Under the pieces are notes generated by a model. It did no database searches. It was not told where the DNA came from and saw nothing but the letters and a program-made list of their open reading frames with translations. 64,000 nt of DNA from Clostridium felsineum DSM 794 (lineage in GTDB: Bacteria; Bacillota; Clostridia; Clostridiales; Clostridiaceae), in NCBI RefSeq assembly GCF_002006355.2, contig NZ_CP096980.1, forward strand, positions 1,240,001 through 1,304,000, in the 5' to 3' direction. A program made the translations under genes and the position numbers. Of the stretch, positions 8,513 through 16,045 are shown one piece after another (the first letter of the stretch is position 1; every line of letters starts with the position of its first letter).

Positions 8513-9889
8513 ATGGAAAGAAGAAAAATGATGATAAAGGGAGCTGCATTACTCTTAATTACGAGTATCGGCGTATTTTCATGTTTCTATGGTAACAATA
8601 ATATGAAGGCAATGGCCGCTGCAAATACTTCTAGTGATGTACCAGTGCCACCATCTAATGGAGGAAATACAGAAGTAACGGGAACAGCAGCATATACACA
8701 AACAGGAGGAGATGTAACTAAAACCAGTCAGCTTATAACTGCAGGGGATACAAACGAGGCAGCAGTAAAAGTAACAAACAGTGGTGTACTTAAACTCTAT
8801 AATTCAACAATAAAAAAGACTGCAGGGGATACAACTTCGGAGGATAGCAGTAATTTTTATGGACTTAATGCTGGGATACTAGGAACTTCAGCAAGTCAGT
8901 TAACGCTTGACAATGATTATGTTGAAACAAATGCAGATGGAGCAAATGGCATATTTTCAACTGGAAGTGGTTCTATAATCAATATATCAAATTCTACAGT
9001 TAGTACCTCTAAAAATTCATCTAGAGGTTTAGATGCTACTCAAGGTGGAACTATAAATGCTAATAATGTAAAAATTGCAACAAAAGGAGCCCATTGTGCG
9101 GATCTTGCTACAGATCGTGGATGTGGAACTGTAATTGCTAAAAATGTTAAAGGTACAACAGAAGGAGAAGGTTCACCAGGAATATATTGTACAGGAAGTA
9201 TTTCAGCAGAGGATTCTAATTTTACAGCATCAGGTTCAGAAGCTGCAGTTATTGAAGGAAAGAATTCTATAACTTTGACTAATACCAACATAACTGGTTC
9301 GGTAAATCGTGGAGTTATGTTATATCAAAGCTTTTCAGGAGATGCTGAAGTTGGAAAAAGTAAATTCACAATGACAGGTGGAAGTATAACAGCACTTAAT
9401 GGACCACTATTTTATGCAACTAATACTAATACAGTAGTAAGCTTAAAGGGTGCAAAATTTACTAATCCATCAGGAATTCTCTTAGAGGCAGCTAGCGATA
9501 GATGGGGTACTACAGGTTCAAACGGTGCAACTGTAGTATTTAATGCTGATAGTGAAGCTTTAAATGGAAGTATAATAGCAAATAGTATAAGTTCAATTAC
9601 AGCTGTATTAAGTAATAATACAACATATACAGGTGCTATAAACACAAGCAATGCATTAACTAATATTTCTTTAAGTCTTGATAAGACAAGCTACTGGAAT
9701 GTGACTGGAACTTCATATGTAGGAGCTTTAACAGATTCAGATACTACTTTTTCTAATATAAAGGATAATGGAAATACTATATATTATAATTCATCAGCCA
9801 ATACTGCACTTCAAGGAAAAACTTATACACTTCAAGGTGGTGGTAAGTTAGTGCCGGTAAGTACAGCAAATACAACAAAAGATAAATAG
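8513..9889 (+). CDS. Secreted right-handed beta-helix protein (adhesin/passenger-like)
   Basis: The product has 458 residues. A signal peptide covers about residues 1-36 (basic start, hydrophobic core, AMAAA cleavage region). The mature part is a series of repeated Ser/Thr/Asn/Gly-rich turns of about 20-25 residues typical of parallel beta-helices (pectate-lyase-like or autotransporter-passenger-like folds). No sortase motif, S-layer domain or obvious catalytic triad was seen. It is probably a surface or matrix adhesin, or a polysaccharide-binding protein. It has a good GGGAGG ribosome site and its own terminator. Confidence 0.75.
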   Translation: MERRKMMIKGAALLLITSIGVFSCFYGNNNMKAMAAANTSSDVPVPPSNGGNTEVTGTAAYTQTGGDVTKTSQLITAGDTNEAAVKVTNSGVLKLYNSTIKKTAGDTTSEDSSNFYGLNAGILGTSASQLTLDNDYVETNADGANGIFSTGSGSIINISNSTVSTSKNSSRGLDATQGGTINANNVKIATKGAHCADLATDRGCGTVIAKNVKGTTEGEGSPGIYCTGSISAEDSNFTASGSEAAVIEGKNSITLTNTNITGSVNRGVMLYQSFSGDAEVGKSKFTMTGGSITALNGPLFYATNTNTVVSLKGAKFTNPSGILLEAASDRWGTTGSNGATVVFNADSEALNGSIIANSISSITAVLSNNTTYTGAINTSNALTNISLSLDKTSYWNVTGTSYVGALTDSDTTFSNIKDNGNTIYYNSSANTALQGKTYTLQGGGKLVPVSTANTTKDK

Positions 9890-9897
9890 GAATGTTT

Positions 9898-9936
9898 AAA
9901 TAGGGATTGCGAGTATAACTTACAGTCCCTATTTGT
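9898..9936 (+). terminator. Terminator-like hairpin after the beta-helix gene
   Basis: AAATAGGGA (9898-9906) pairs with TCCCTATTT (9926-9934); the loop is long and the T-run short. Confidence 0.6.
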
Positions 9937-10006
9937 GTTATAGAATAATTTTGTGGGTAGTTAAATATACTTAAAATAAAAACTATTAAAAATTAAGGAG
10001 AGATTT

Positions 10007-11191
10007 ATGATAGGAATATCTAAACTTCTATGTGCAAATGAAAGCTATGGAGATAAGTTAAGATATGTTAGTGAAGCCAAAAATCAAAGAAATGGTGCAA
10101 CTACTAGTTTAGGCCCAGTGGTTGTTTTTAATTGTACTAAAACTTGTAATTTAAGCTGCAAGCATTGTTATGCAGGTGCAGATGAAAAAAAATATAAGGA
10201 AGAACTTTCAACAGAAGAGGCTTTGAATTTTATCTCTGATTTAAGTGATTTTAAGGTTCCGGTAATAATATTCTCAGGAGGGGAACCTTTAATTAGAAAG
10301 GATATATTTAAGCTTATAGAATTTGCTAAAAAAAACAACATCAGAAGCACACTTTCAACCAATGGAACTCTTATAGATGAAGTTATGGCAGAAAGAATAA
10401 AAAAAGCAGGAGTTAGTTATGTAGGTGTAAGTATTGATGGTATAGGAGAAAAAAACGATGATTTTAGGGGAAAAAGAGGGGCATATGAAAAAGCACTCCA
10501 GGGTATAAGAAATTGTAAAAAGATTGGTCAAAGGGTAGGACTTAGATTTACTATAAACAGATATAATTACAAAGAGTTAGAAAAAATATTTCAATTAGTA
10601 GAGGATGAAAAAATAGATAGGGTGTGTTTTTACCATCTTGTGTATTCTGGAAGAGGAAGTTCTATGATTGATAAGGATATATCTAAAGAAGAGGCAAGAG
10701 CAGCAATGGATTTAATAATTGATAAAACCTTTGAATTAGGAAAAAAAGTTGAAATACTTACAGTAGATAATCATGCAGATGCTGTTTATTTGTACTTGAA
10801 GATGAGAAGTAAGGATAAAGAAAAAGCTGATAATATATTAAAATTATTAAAAATAAATGGAGGAAATCGTTCAGGGATTGCTATAGCAGATATTGATTAT
10901 AGAGGTAACGTTCATCCAGATCAGTTTACAGCTAGTCATACTCTCGGGAATATAAAAGAAAGAAAATTTAAAGACATATGGACAGATTATTCAAATAATA
11001 TAATGAAAGGACTTAAGGATAGAAAAAGTTTATTAAAGGGTAGATGTAAAAATTGTAACTGGCTATCTATATGTAATGGTAATTTTAGAACAAGAGCAGA
11101 GGCAGTTACGGGAGATTTTTGGGCTTCAGACCCAGCCTGTTACTTAACTAATAGTGAAATAGGTATTTCTAACAATGAAGGATTGATTTGA
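10007..11191 (+). CDS. ahbC: Radical SAM enzyme of alternative heme synthesis, NirJ1/AhbC-type
   Basis: The product has 394 residues. The radical-SAM cluster motif CxxxCxxC is at Cys47, Cys51, Cys54, followed by a GGEP motif (SGGEPLIRKD). The C-terminus has a SPASM-like Cys cluster (RCKNCNWLSIC...C) for an auxiliary Fe-S centre. With the radical SAM gene at 11201 and two Lrp-like genes, it forms the siroheme-dependent heme pathway; AhbC converts 12,18-didecarboxysiroheme to Fe-coproporphyrin III by removing two acetate side chains. Assignment of AhbC versus AhbD rests on length and order (NirJ1 then NirJ2) and should be treated as likely. It begins the operon, 9 nt from the next gene. Confidence 0.8.
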   Translation: MIGISKLLCANESYGDKLRYVSEAKNQRNGATTSLGPVVVFNCTKTCNLSCKHCYAGADEKKYKEELSTEEALNFISDLSDFKVPVIIFSGGEPLIRKDIFKLIEFAKKNNIRSTLSTNGTLIDEVMAERIKKAGVSYVGVSIDGIGEKNDDFRGKRGAYEKALQGIRNCKKIGQRVGLRFTINRYNYKELEKIFQLVEDEKIDRVCFYHLVYSGRGSSMIDKDISKEEARAAMDLIIDKTFELGKKVEILTVDNHADAVYLYLKMRSKDKEKADNILKLLKINGGNRSGIAIADIDYRGNVHPDQFTASHTLGNIKERKFKDIWTDYSNNIMKGLKDRKSLLKGRCKNCNWLSICNGNFRTRAEAVTGDFWASDPACYLTNSEIGISNNEGLI

Positions 11192-11200
11192 GGTGAAATT

Positions 11201-12184
11201 ATGATAGTATCATGGAATACAACTAATTCTTGTAATATGAATTGCAAACACTGTTATAGAGACTCAGGTGAAAAATTAGAGGGAGAACTTACTACAAAGG
11301 AAGGGAAAAAGCTCATAGATGAAATTGTAAAGGCTAATTTTAAAATGATGATTTTTTCTGGTGGAGAGCCACTTATTAGAAAAGATATTTATGAACTTAT
11401 TAATTATGGAGTAAAATCGGGGCTTAGATGTGTTTTGGGAAGTAATGGTACACTTATAACTTCAAATGCCGCGGAGAAATTAAAAAAAGCTGGAATTAGC
11501 ACTGTTGCAGTAAGCTTGGACAGCATTAAAGCTAAAAAGCATGATAATTTTAGGGGACTTAAAGGGGCATGGGAAAGTACAATTATAGGAATTGAAAATC
11601 TAAAAAAAGCTGGTATTAAGTTTCAAATAAATACTACAGTAATGAATTGGAACAAATATGAAATAACTAATATAACTGATTTTGCTATAGGAATAGGTGC
11701 TTCTTCACATCATGTATTTTTTATGGTGCCAACTGGTAGAGGAGAAAATATAGAAAGTGAAATTTTAAATAAGGTAGATTATGAAAATTCAATTAAAGAG
11801 GTAATGTTAAAAGGGCAGGAAGGCAGAATAGAAATAAAACCGACTTGTGCACCACAGTTTGTAAGAATAGCAGAAGAAAATGAAGTACAAACAAGATTTA
11901 AAAAGGGATGTCTTGCAGGAATAAGCTACTGTATTGTTAGCCCTATAGGAAATGTTCAGCCTTGTGCATATTTGAATATTTCAGTTGGTAATGTAAGAGA
12001 AAAAGCTTTCTATGAAATATGGGAAGAAAGTTTAGTTCTGAAAAAGCTTAGACATAAAGAATATGAGGGTAAGTGTAATGTTTGTGAGTATAAAAATAGT
12101 TGTGGAGGATGTAGAGCACGAGCAGCTTTTTATAATAATCAAAATATAATGGCTTCTGATGACTTTTGTCTTCATTATATATAA
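11201..12184 (+). CDS. ahbD: Radical SAM enzyme of alternative heme synthesis, NirJ2/AhbD-type (heme b synthase)
   Basis: The product has 327 residues. The radical-SAM motif is at Cys11, Cys15, Cys18, almost at the N-terminus, followed by SGGEPLIRKD. The C-terminal part carries a SPASM-like Cys set (CNVCEYKNSCGGC...C). AhbD oxidatively decarboxylates two propionates of Fe-coproporphyrin III to the vinyl groups of heme b. The ribosome site GAGGTG lies just after the stop of the previous gene, so the two are translated together. Its stop codon falls inside the outer stem of the palindromic element at 12181-12286. Confidence 0.8.
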   Translation: MIVSWNTTNSCNMNCKHCYRDSGEKLEGELTTKEGKKLIDEIVKANFKMMIFSGGEPLIRKDIYELINYGVKSGLRCVLGSNGTLITSNAAEKLKKAGISTVAVSLDSIKAKKHDNFRGLKGAWESTIIGIENLKKAGIKFQINTTVMNWNKYEITNITDFAIGIGASSHHVFFMVPTGRGENIESEILNKVDYENSIKEVMLKGQEGRIEIKPTCAPQFVRIAEENEVQTRFKKGCLAGISYCIVSPIGNVQPCAYLNISVGNVREKAFYEIWEESLVLKKLRHKEYEGKCNVCEYKNSCGGCRARAAFYNNQNIMASDDFCLHYI

Positions 12185-12286
12185 CGCATTAAAATTCTTA
12201 CATTGTGGATTGTAAAATATTCCTGTCAAAAGGATTCGACCTTAGAATCTTTTATAAGTCACAATGCAATAGAATTTATGCGTTAT
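12181..12286. ncRNA. Structured palindromic element of about 106 nt between ahbD and ahbA
   Basis: Three nested paired blocks are visible: 12181-12189 with 12278-12286 (9 bp), 12192-12198 with 12271-12277 (7 bp), and 12201-12207 with 12260-12266 (7 bp). An inner hairpin (12229-12237 with 12245-12253, one G-U) sits in the central part. The outer stem starts over the ahbD stop codon, and the element ends 22 nt before the ahbA ATG. It lacks a T-tract, so it is not an ordinary terminator. It may be an mRNA processing or regulatory structure, or a small palindromic repeat (MITE-like) inserted in the operon. No known RNA family was recognised. Confidence 0.55.
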
Positions 12287-12308
12287 ATTAGTAAGGAGAG
12301 GAAATTTA

Positions 12309-12761
12309 ATGGATGAATTTGAAATTAAAATTTTAAATATGCTTCAAACTGAATTTCCACTAGAAAATAGACCGTTTTTTAAAATAGCAAAAAAACTTAA
12401 TCTAAGTGAAACAACAGTAATAGAAAAAGTAAAAGAACTTAAGAAAAAAGGAATTATAAGAAGAATTAGTGGGACTTTTGATTCTGAAAAGCTTGGATAT
12501 AGTTCTTTATTATGTGCATTAAGAGTTTCAAAGGAGAATTTAGAGGAAGTAGTAGAGGTTATAAACAAATTTTATGGAGTTACTCACAATTATCAGCGAG
12601 ATTGTTATTATAATATATGGTTTACTGTTACAGCAGCATCAAAAGAGGAGATTGAAATGTTTTTAAAAAAGCTTAGAGTTAGTGGGAAGATCGAAAAAAT
12701 GCTGGAACTTCCTAAAGAGAAAAAATTTAAAATTAATGCAGTTTTTGATGTGAGGAAGTGA
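12309..12761 (+). CDS. ahbA: Siroheme decarboxylase subunit, AhbA/NirD-like (Lrp/AsnC fold)
   Basis: The product has 150 residues: an N-terminal Lrp-type winged helix (about 3-55) and a C-terminal RAM-like domain with the THNYQRDCYYNIWFTVTA segment, where AhbA/B and NirDLGH proteins place the conserved His for siroheme binding. Alone it could be misread as an Lrp regulator, but the tandem pair next to two NirJ-type radical SAM enzymes identifies siroheme decarboxylase, which removes the two acetate carboxyls at C12 and C18 as a heterodimer with AhbB. A GGAGAGG ribosome site precedes the ATG. Which of the pair is A and which is B is by order only. Confidence 0.8.
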   Translation: MDEFEIKILNMLQTEFPLENRPFFKIAKKLNLSETTVIEKVKELKKKGIIRRISGTFDSEKLGYSSLLCALRVSKENLEEVVEVINKFYGVTHNYQRDCYYNIWFTVTAASKEEIEMFLKKLRVSGKIEKMLELPKEKKFKINAVFDVRK

Positions 12762-12765
12762 TAAA

Positions 12766-13224
12766 ATGTGTACGGATTTAGAAATAATAAAAGTACTCCA
12801 ACAGGATATTCCTTTAGAATGTAAACCATATGAAAAGATGGCAATAAAGCTTGGTATATCTGAAAAACAACTAATTGAAAAAATAAAGGAATTTAAGCAA
12901 AAAGGAATACTTCGTAGATATGGAGCTGTATTAAAGCATACCAGTGTAGGTTTTAAGGTAAATGTTCTTGTAGCATGGGAGGTTACAGAAGAAAAAATAG
13001 AAGATGCAGCTAAAATAATGATAAAATTTAAAGAAGTTAGTCATTGCTATAAGAGAATGACATATGATGATTGGAAATATAACATGTATACAATGATTCA
13101 TGGTGAGAGTAAAGATAAGTGTAGAAATATAATAAGTGATATTGCTAAATTAACAGGCGTAAAAAATTTTCTGCCAATGTATACATTAAAGGAGTTAAAA
13201 AAGAAAAGTATTATAATACGTTAA
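12766..13224 (+). CDS. ahbB: Siroheme decarboxylase subunit, AhbB/NirL-like (Lrp/AsnC fold)
   Basis: The product has 152 residues with the same architecture as its upstream neighbour; the two are clearly paralogous (matching PLE-P, RRI/RRY-G and SHCYKR/THNYQR positions). SHCYKRMTYDDWKYNMYTM carries the conserved His/Tyr/Arg set of the B subunit. It starts 4 nt after the ahbA stop, with the ribosome site GAGGAAGTGA overlapping that stop, implying translational coupling. The last codons and stop form part of a terminator stem. Confidence 0.8.
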   Translation: MCTDLEIIKVLQQDIPLECKPYEKMAIKLGISEKQLIEKIKEFKQKGILRRYGAVLKHTSVGFKVNVLVAWEVTEEKIEDAAKIMIKFKEVSHCYKRMTYDDWKYNMYTMIHGESKDKCRNIISDIAKLTGVKNFLPMYTLKELKKKSIIIR

Positions 13225-13377
13225 AATACTTTTCTTTTTAGCCAGTACAGCGATTTTATTTTCTATAAATAGTGGAGCGCCCGTACATACCTTTACACAA
13301 AGTCCACATACAGTACATTTAGTTTTGTCTATTTAAACCTTTGCACATTCATAAAATCGCCCAGTTTTTGGTGGCAT
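13195..13377 (-). pseudogene. Remnant of a 4Fe-4S ferredoxin-like gene, interrupted by a stop
   Basis: On the minus strand an ATG at 13377 has an excellent GAGGAGG ribosome site and encodes 14 residues (MPPKTGRFYECAKV), then TAA (13333-13335). In the same frame the sequence continues as IDKTKCTVCGLCVKVCTGAP, a complete CxxCxxCxxxC iron-sulfur motif, before running into the heme terminator and the antisense of ahbB. A single base (TAA from GAA) would restore an open frame. Only one cluster motif is present and the 3' end is lost, so this is most likely a decayed gene rather than a working ferredoxin. Confidence 0.65.
13198..13239 (+). terminator. Terminator of the heme operon, overlapping the ahbB 3' end
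   Basis: AAAAAGAAAAGTATT (13198-13212) pairs with AATACTTTTCTTTTT (13225-13239); the stem spans the ahbB stop codon and ends in a T-rich tract. Confidence 0.75.
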
Positions 13378-13597
13378 GAATATTTCCTCCTCAATAATAA
13401 GTTTAATGTTAGGCCTATTATATCATTAATTTTAAAATATATAATAAATTTAAGAAGACCTAAAACAGCTACTTATATACTATGTAAAAGTATTCATAGG
13501 CATCTGTATAATTTAGTTAAAAGTGCAAAAAGTTATAAAAGGGTAATGGAGATACTATAATATATATGATAGGACTAATTTACTAGGAGGAATTCCA

Positions 13598-14983
13598 ATG
13601 GAGATAAAAAATGCTTTGGAAAAGGCAGCTAAAAATGCCATAGTAAACAAAGTAGTTGATTATCTTGACAAGAATCCAGAACAAAATGTAACTAAAATAT
13701 TTTCGGCGGTTAAAAAATTTAATAAGAAGGATAAAATAGCACTTGAGCAAATTAAGATTGTGGAGGATCTTTATAACAATGACAAAAGTAAGCATCAGTA
13801 TATACAAGACATCCTGCAAAATACGGACAATAAATGCCTAAAGAAATTTTTTACTAACTTTTTTGCAAATGCAGTTTGGTATGCAGGACCTAAAAAAGAT
13901 AAATACTTAAAAAAGGAAGATACTAAAATCCCTTTTGTTATGCTTATTAGTCCATCTATGAGATGTTCTCTTCATTGTAAAGGTTGTTATGCGTCAAGCT
14001 ACAGCAAAAAAGATGATATTCCTAAAGAAGAAGTTGATAGAATAATAAGGGAAGCTAGGGATCTTGGAATATATTATATTATTGTTTTAGGGGGAGAGCC
14101 ATTCTTTAACGATTATCTTCTTGATTTATATGAGAAATATAATGATGTTATGTTTACACCGTTTACTAGTGGTCTTTTAATTACTGAAGAAATAGCAGAT
14201 AGAATAAAAAAATGTGGTAATGTAATACCAATGTTATCAATAGAGGGTTTCGAAAAAGATACAGATTCTCGTAGAGGTACAGGAACTTACAAAAAGGTTT
14301 TAAAGGCAATGGATATGCTCCATGAAAGGGGAATATTATTTGGAGTATCTTCAGCAGTTACCAAAACTAATATTAATACAGTACTTAGTGATGAATTCAC
14401 AGATATGCTCATAGAAAAGGGGTCAAAGATGAGTTGGTATTTCCTCTTCATGCCAGTAAATGGTGATCCAGTAGATTTTGATATGATGCTCACAGCGGAG
14501 CAAAGAGCTTATTTAGGAGAAAGATCTAGAGAAATAAGAGACAAAAAACCGTATTTTACAATAGATTTTTTTAATGATGCACCCTATGTTGGAGGATGTA
14601 TTGCAGGAAAAAACTATTTTCATGTAAATTCAAAAGAGGATGTTGAACCATGCATTTTTTCCCACTTTTCAACAGTAAATTTAAAGGGAAAACATTTGAT
14701 TGATGCGTTTAGAGATCCATTTTTTAAGAAATTGAGGTCTATACAACCGTATAACAAAAATATGCTTAGACCTTGCATGATGATAGATAATACCAATGTT
14801 ATAATTGATGTATGCAAGGAAGTTGGAGCTAAACCAGATGATGCAGGAGCTGAAAAAATGCTTAATGACAAAGAGTTTCATGACAAATTAACAAAATCAG
14901 CAGAGGAATTTAAGCCTTATGCAGATAAAGCCTGGAAAGAGGTATTTAATGAAAAAGGTAATGATGATTTTGCAAAGGGATAG
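13598..14983 (+). CDS. Radical SAM protein of unknown substrate
   Basis: The product has 461 residues. An N-terminal helical extension of about 110 residues precedes the radical-SAM motif at Cys123, Cys127, Cys130 (MRCSLHCKGCYAS), followed by LGGEPFF. Two further conserved Cys positions, in GGCIAG and VEPCIF, resemble an auxiliary cluster region. The length and N-terminal extension differ from the heme enzymes upstream. It has its own AGGAGG ribosome site and likely promoter (TATAAT at 13556-13561), and terminates alone. The family is widespread in clostridia but I cannot name a reaction. Confidence 0.8.
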   Translation: MEIKNALEKAAKNAIVNKVVDYLDKNPEQNVTKIFSAVKKFNKKDKIALEQIKIVEDLYNNDKSKHQYIQDILQNTDNKCLKKFFTNFFANAVWYAGPKKDKYLKKEDTKIPFVMLISPSMRCSLHCKGCYASSYSKKDDIPKEEVDRIIREARDLGIYYIIVLGGEPFFNDYLLDLYEKYNDVMFTPFTSGLLITEEIADRIKKCGNVIPMLSIEGFEKDTDSRRGTGTYKKVLKAMDMLHERGILFGVSSAVTKTNINTVLSDEFTDMLIEKGSKMSWYFLFMPVNGDPVDFDMMLTAEQRAYLGERSREIRDKKPYFTIDFFNDAPYVGGCIAGKNYFHVNSKEDVEPCIFSHFSTVNLKGKHLIDAFRDPFFKKLRSIQPYNKNMLRPCMMIDNTNVIIDVCKEVGAKPDDAGAEKMLNDKEFHDKLTKSAEEFKPYADKAWKEVFNEKGNDDFAKG

Positions 14984-15019
14984 AGATTAAATTTAAAAAT
15001 AAGGTTAATATATTAAATA

Positions 15020-15052
15020 AAAAGGATGCCACAAAAAATATGGCATCTTTTA
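15020..15052. terminator. Bidirectional terminator
   Basis: AAAGGATGCCA (15021-15031) pairs with TGGCATCTTTT (15041-15051), between the convergent genes ending at 14983 (+) and 15055 (-). Confidence 0.8.
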
Positions 15053-15054
15053 GG

Positions 15055-15201
15055 CTATTTATTATTAGAATTTTTTATAGTTGAAGTCCATTGATTATTT
15101 TCAGCAGATTTTTTACTCTTACCTTGTTTTGATTTATCAAAACCTTCTTCAGGTAATGAAGACCATTGATTGTTAGTTGCAGATTTTTTTTCTTTTGACA
15201 T
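15055..15201 (-). CDS. Small basic protein with duplicated NNQW motif
   Basis: The ATG at 15201 follows AGGAGG with 8-nt spacing and is preferred over an upstream ATG at 15240; this gives 48 residues. The protein is Lys/Ser/Asn-rich and holds two copies of an 11-residue unit, KKSAxNNQW(S/T)S, at about residues 5-15 and 29-39. It has no hydrophobic segment. I do not recognise the family; small basic, Asn/Gln-rich proteins of this kind in spore formers are often spore-core or coat proteins, but that is inference. Confidence 0.65.
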   Translation of the reverse strand: MSKEKKSATNNQWSSLPEEGFDKSKQGKSKKSAENNQWTSTIKNSNNK

Positions 15202-15442
15202 TTTAAAATCCTCCTTTAAGTGTTTAAATATTTCATGCATTATTCTTCTTCAAATTAAAAAAATTAATTCATTTAACCAATAAATTGTTGTGGATAAATA
15301 TTTTTTGTATATGTATAATAAATATATAGAGAGTAATATTTTAGAGTAGGGGTTAGTTTAAATATTAGTTAATTTCATGATTTTTCTATTTTATCTTAGC
15401 ATCATAAGCTTGGTGCACATTCAATAAATGAAGGTGATAAAT

Positions 15443-15721
15443 ATGAATCAAATCTATAAAAGAAACAAATATATAATTGTACCCGTAAATAGTGACTATC
15501 TAGTAATAAATACAAATAAAGTATTTAAAAAGGGGCACACACACGTAAAGAAAATAAATACGGCAAAAATGTTAATAGATTTTGCTATATTTAAGGAAAT
15601 TCCTAAAAACCCATACTTTATAGGAAATTTAATAAGAATAAGTGATGATGAGACCTACATTGAAAAACTAAAAGGATTAAGTTTAAAAAATAAAGAATTA
15701 AAATTAAAGGTTGGTAGCTAA
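15443..15721 (+). CDS. Small protein of unknown function
   Basis: The product has 92 residues. The ATG at 15443 has an AAGGTG ribosome site at good spacing; the in-frame ATG at 15428 overlaps that site. The sequence is basic with beta-rich character (YIIVPVNSDYLVINTNK, 8-24) and no membrane segment. The N-terminal 'IVPVNSDYLVINTNKVFKKGHTH' pattern looks like a small beta domain. Family not recognised. Confidence 0.55.
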   Translation: MNQIYKRNKYIIVPVNSDYLVINTNKVFKKGHTHVKKINTAKMLIDFAIFKEIPKNPYFIGNLIRISDDETYIEKLKGLSLKNKELKLKVGS

Positions 15722-15734
15722 CGTCTAGAACTTA

Positions 15735-15798
15735 TTATGTGACTAATAATAAGTGGATAGATGTATAGGTTAGCCATCTGCCACTTATTAGTACATAA
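15735..15798. repeat. Long imperfect hairpin with an alternative partner strand
   Basis: 15735-15763 can pair with 15775-15798 (ACTAATAA, GTGG and AGATG/CATCT blocks). CTTATTAT at 15731-15738 can alternatively pair with ATAATAAG at 15747-15754, so the two structures exclude each other. No T-run follows directly. It lies just upstream of a separate terminator. Confidence 0.4.
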
Positions 15799-15814
15799 TT
15801 ATAAAATGAAATAT

Positions 15815-15880
15815 AATATAGGCTTTTTTCATAGAACTGAATTTCAGGTTCAGTTTATTTAGAGAAGTCTATATTTTTTT
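15815..15880 (+). terminator. Long-stem terminator before pxpA
   Basis: AATATAGGCTT (15815-15825) pairs with AAGTCTATATT (15865-15875, one G-U), with an inner AACTGAA/TTCAGTT hairpin and seven T at the end. Confidence 0.7.
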
Positions 15881-15978
15881 ATATTTGCAACGAAGCTAAT
15901 GTCTATTGTGTGAAACGTGGATAAATATTAATAAAAGTTGGAGTTTGATATCATGTTATCAATAATAATGCCGTTAAA

Positions 15979-16007
15979 TTGACAGTTTGTTTAAATAAAA
16001 GTATAAT
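15979..16007 (+). promoter_or_regulatory. Consensus sigma-A promoter of the pxpABC operon
   Basis: Perfect TTGACA (15979-15984), 17-nt spacer, perfect TATAAT (16002-16007). The predicted leader to the pxpA ATG is only about 30 nt. Confidence 0.85.
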
Positions 16008-16045
16008 GTGCATATAAATCTTAAAATGAAATGTGGGGATAAACA

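Noticed and set aside
9040..9651. Open frames of 83 and 79 residues on the minus strand
   Set aside because: They lie antisense inside the beta-helix gene, lack ribosome sites, and reflect repeated low-complexity codon use.
12309..13224. The two Lrp/AsnC-like genes as transcription regulators
   Set aside because: The tandem pair, the His/Tyr/Arg segment and the adjacent NirJ-type radical SAM enzymes point to siroheme decarboxylase instead.
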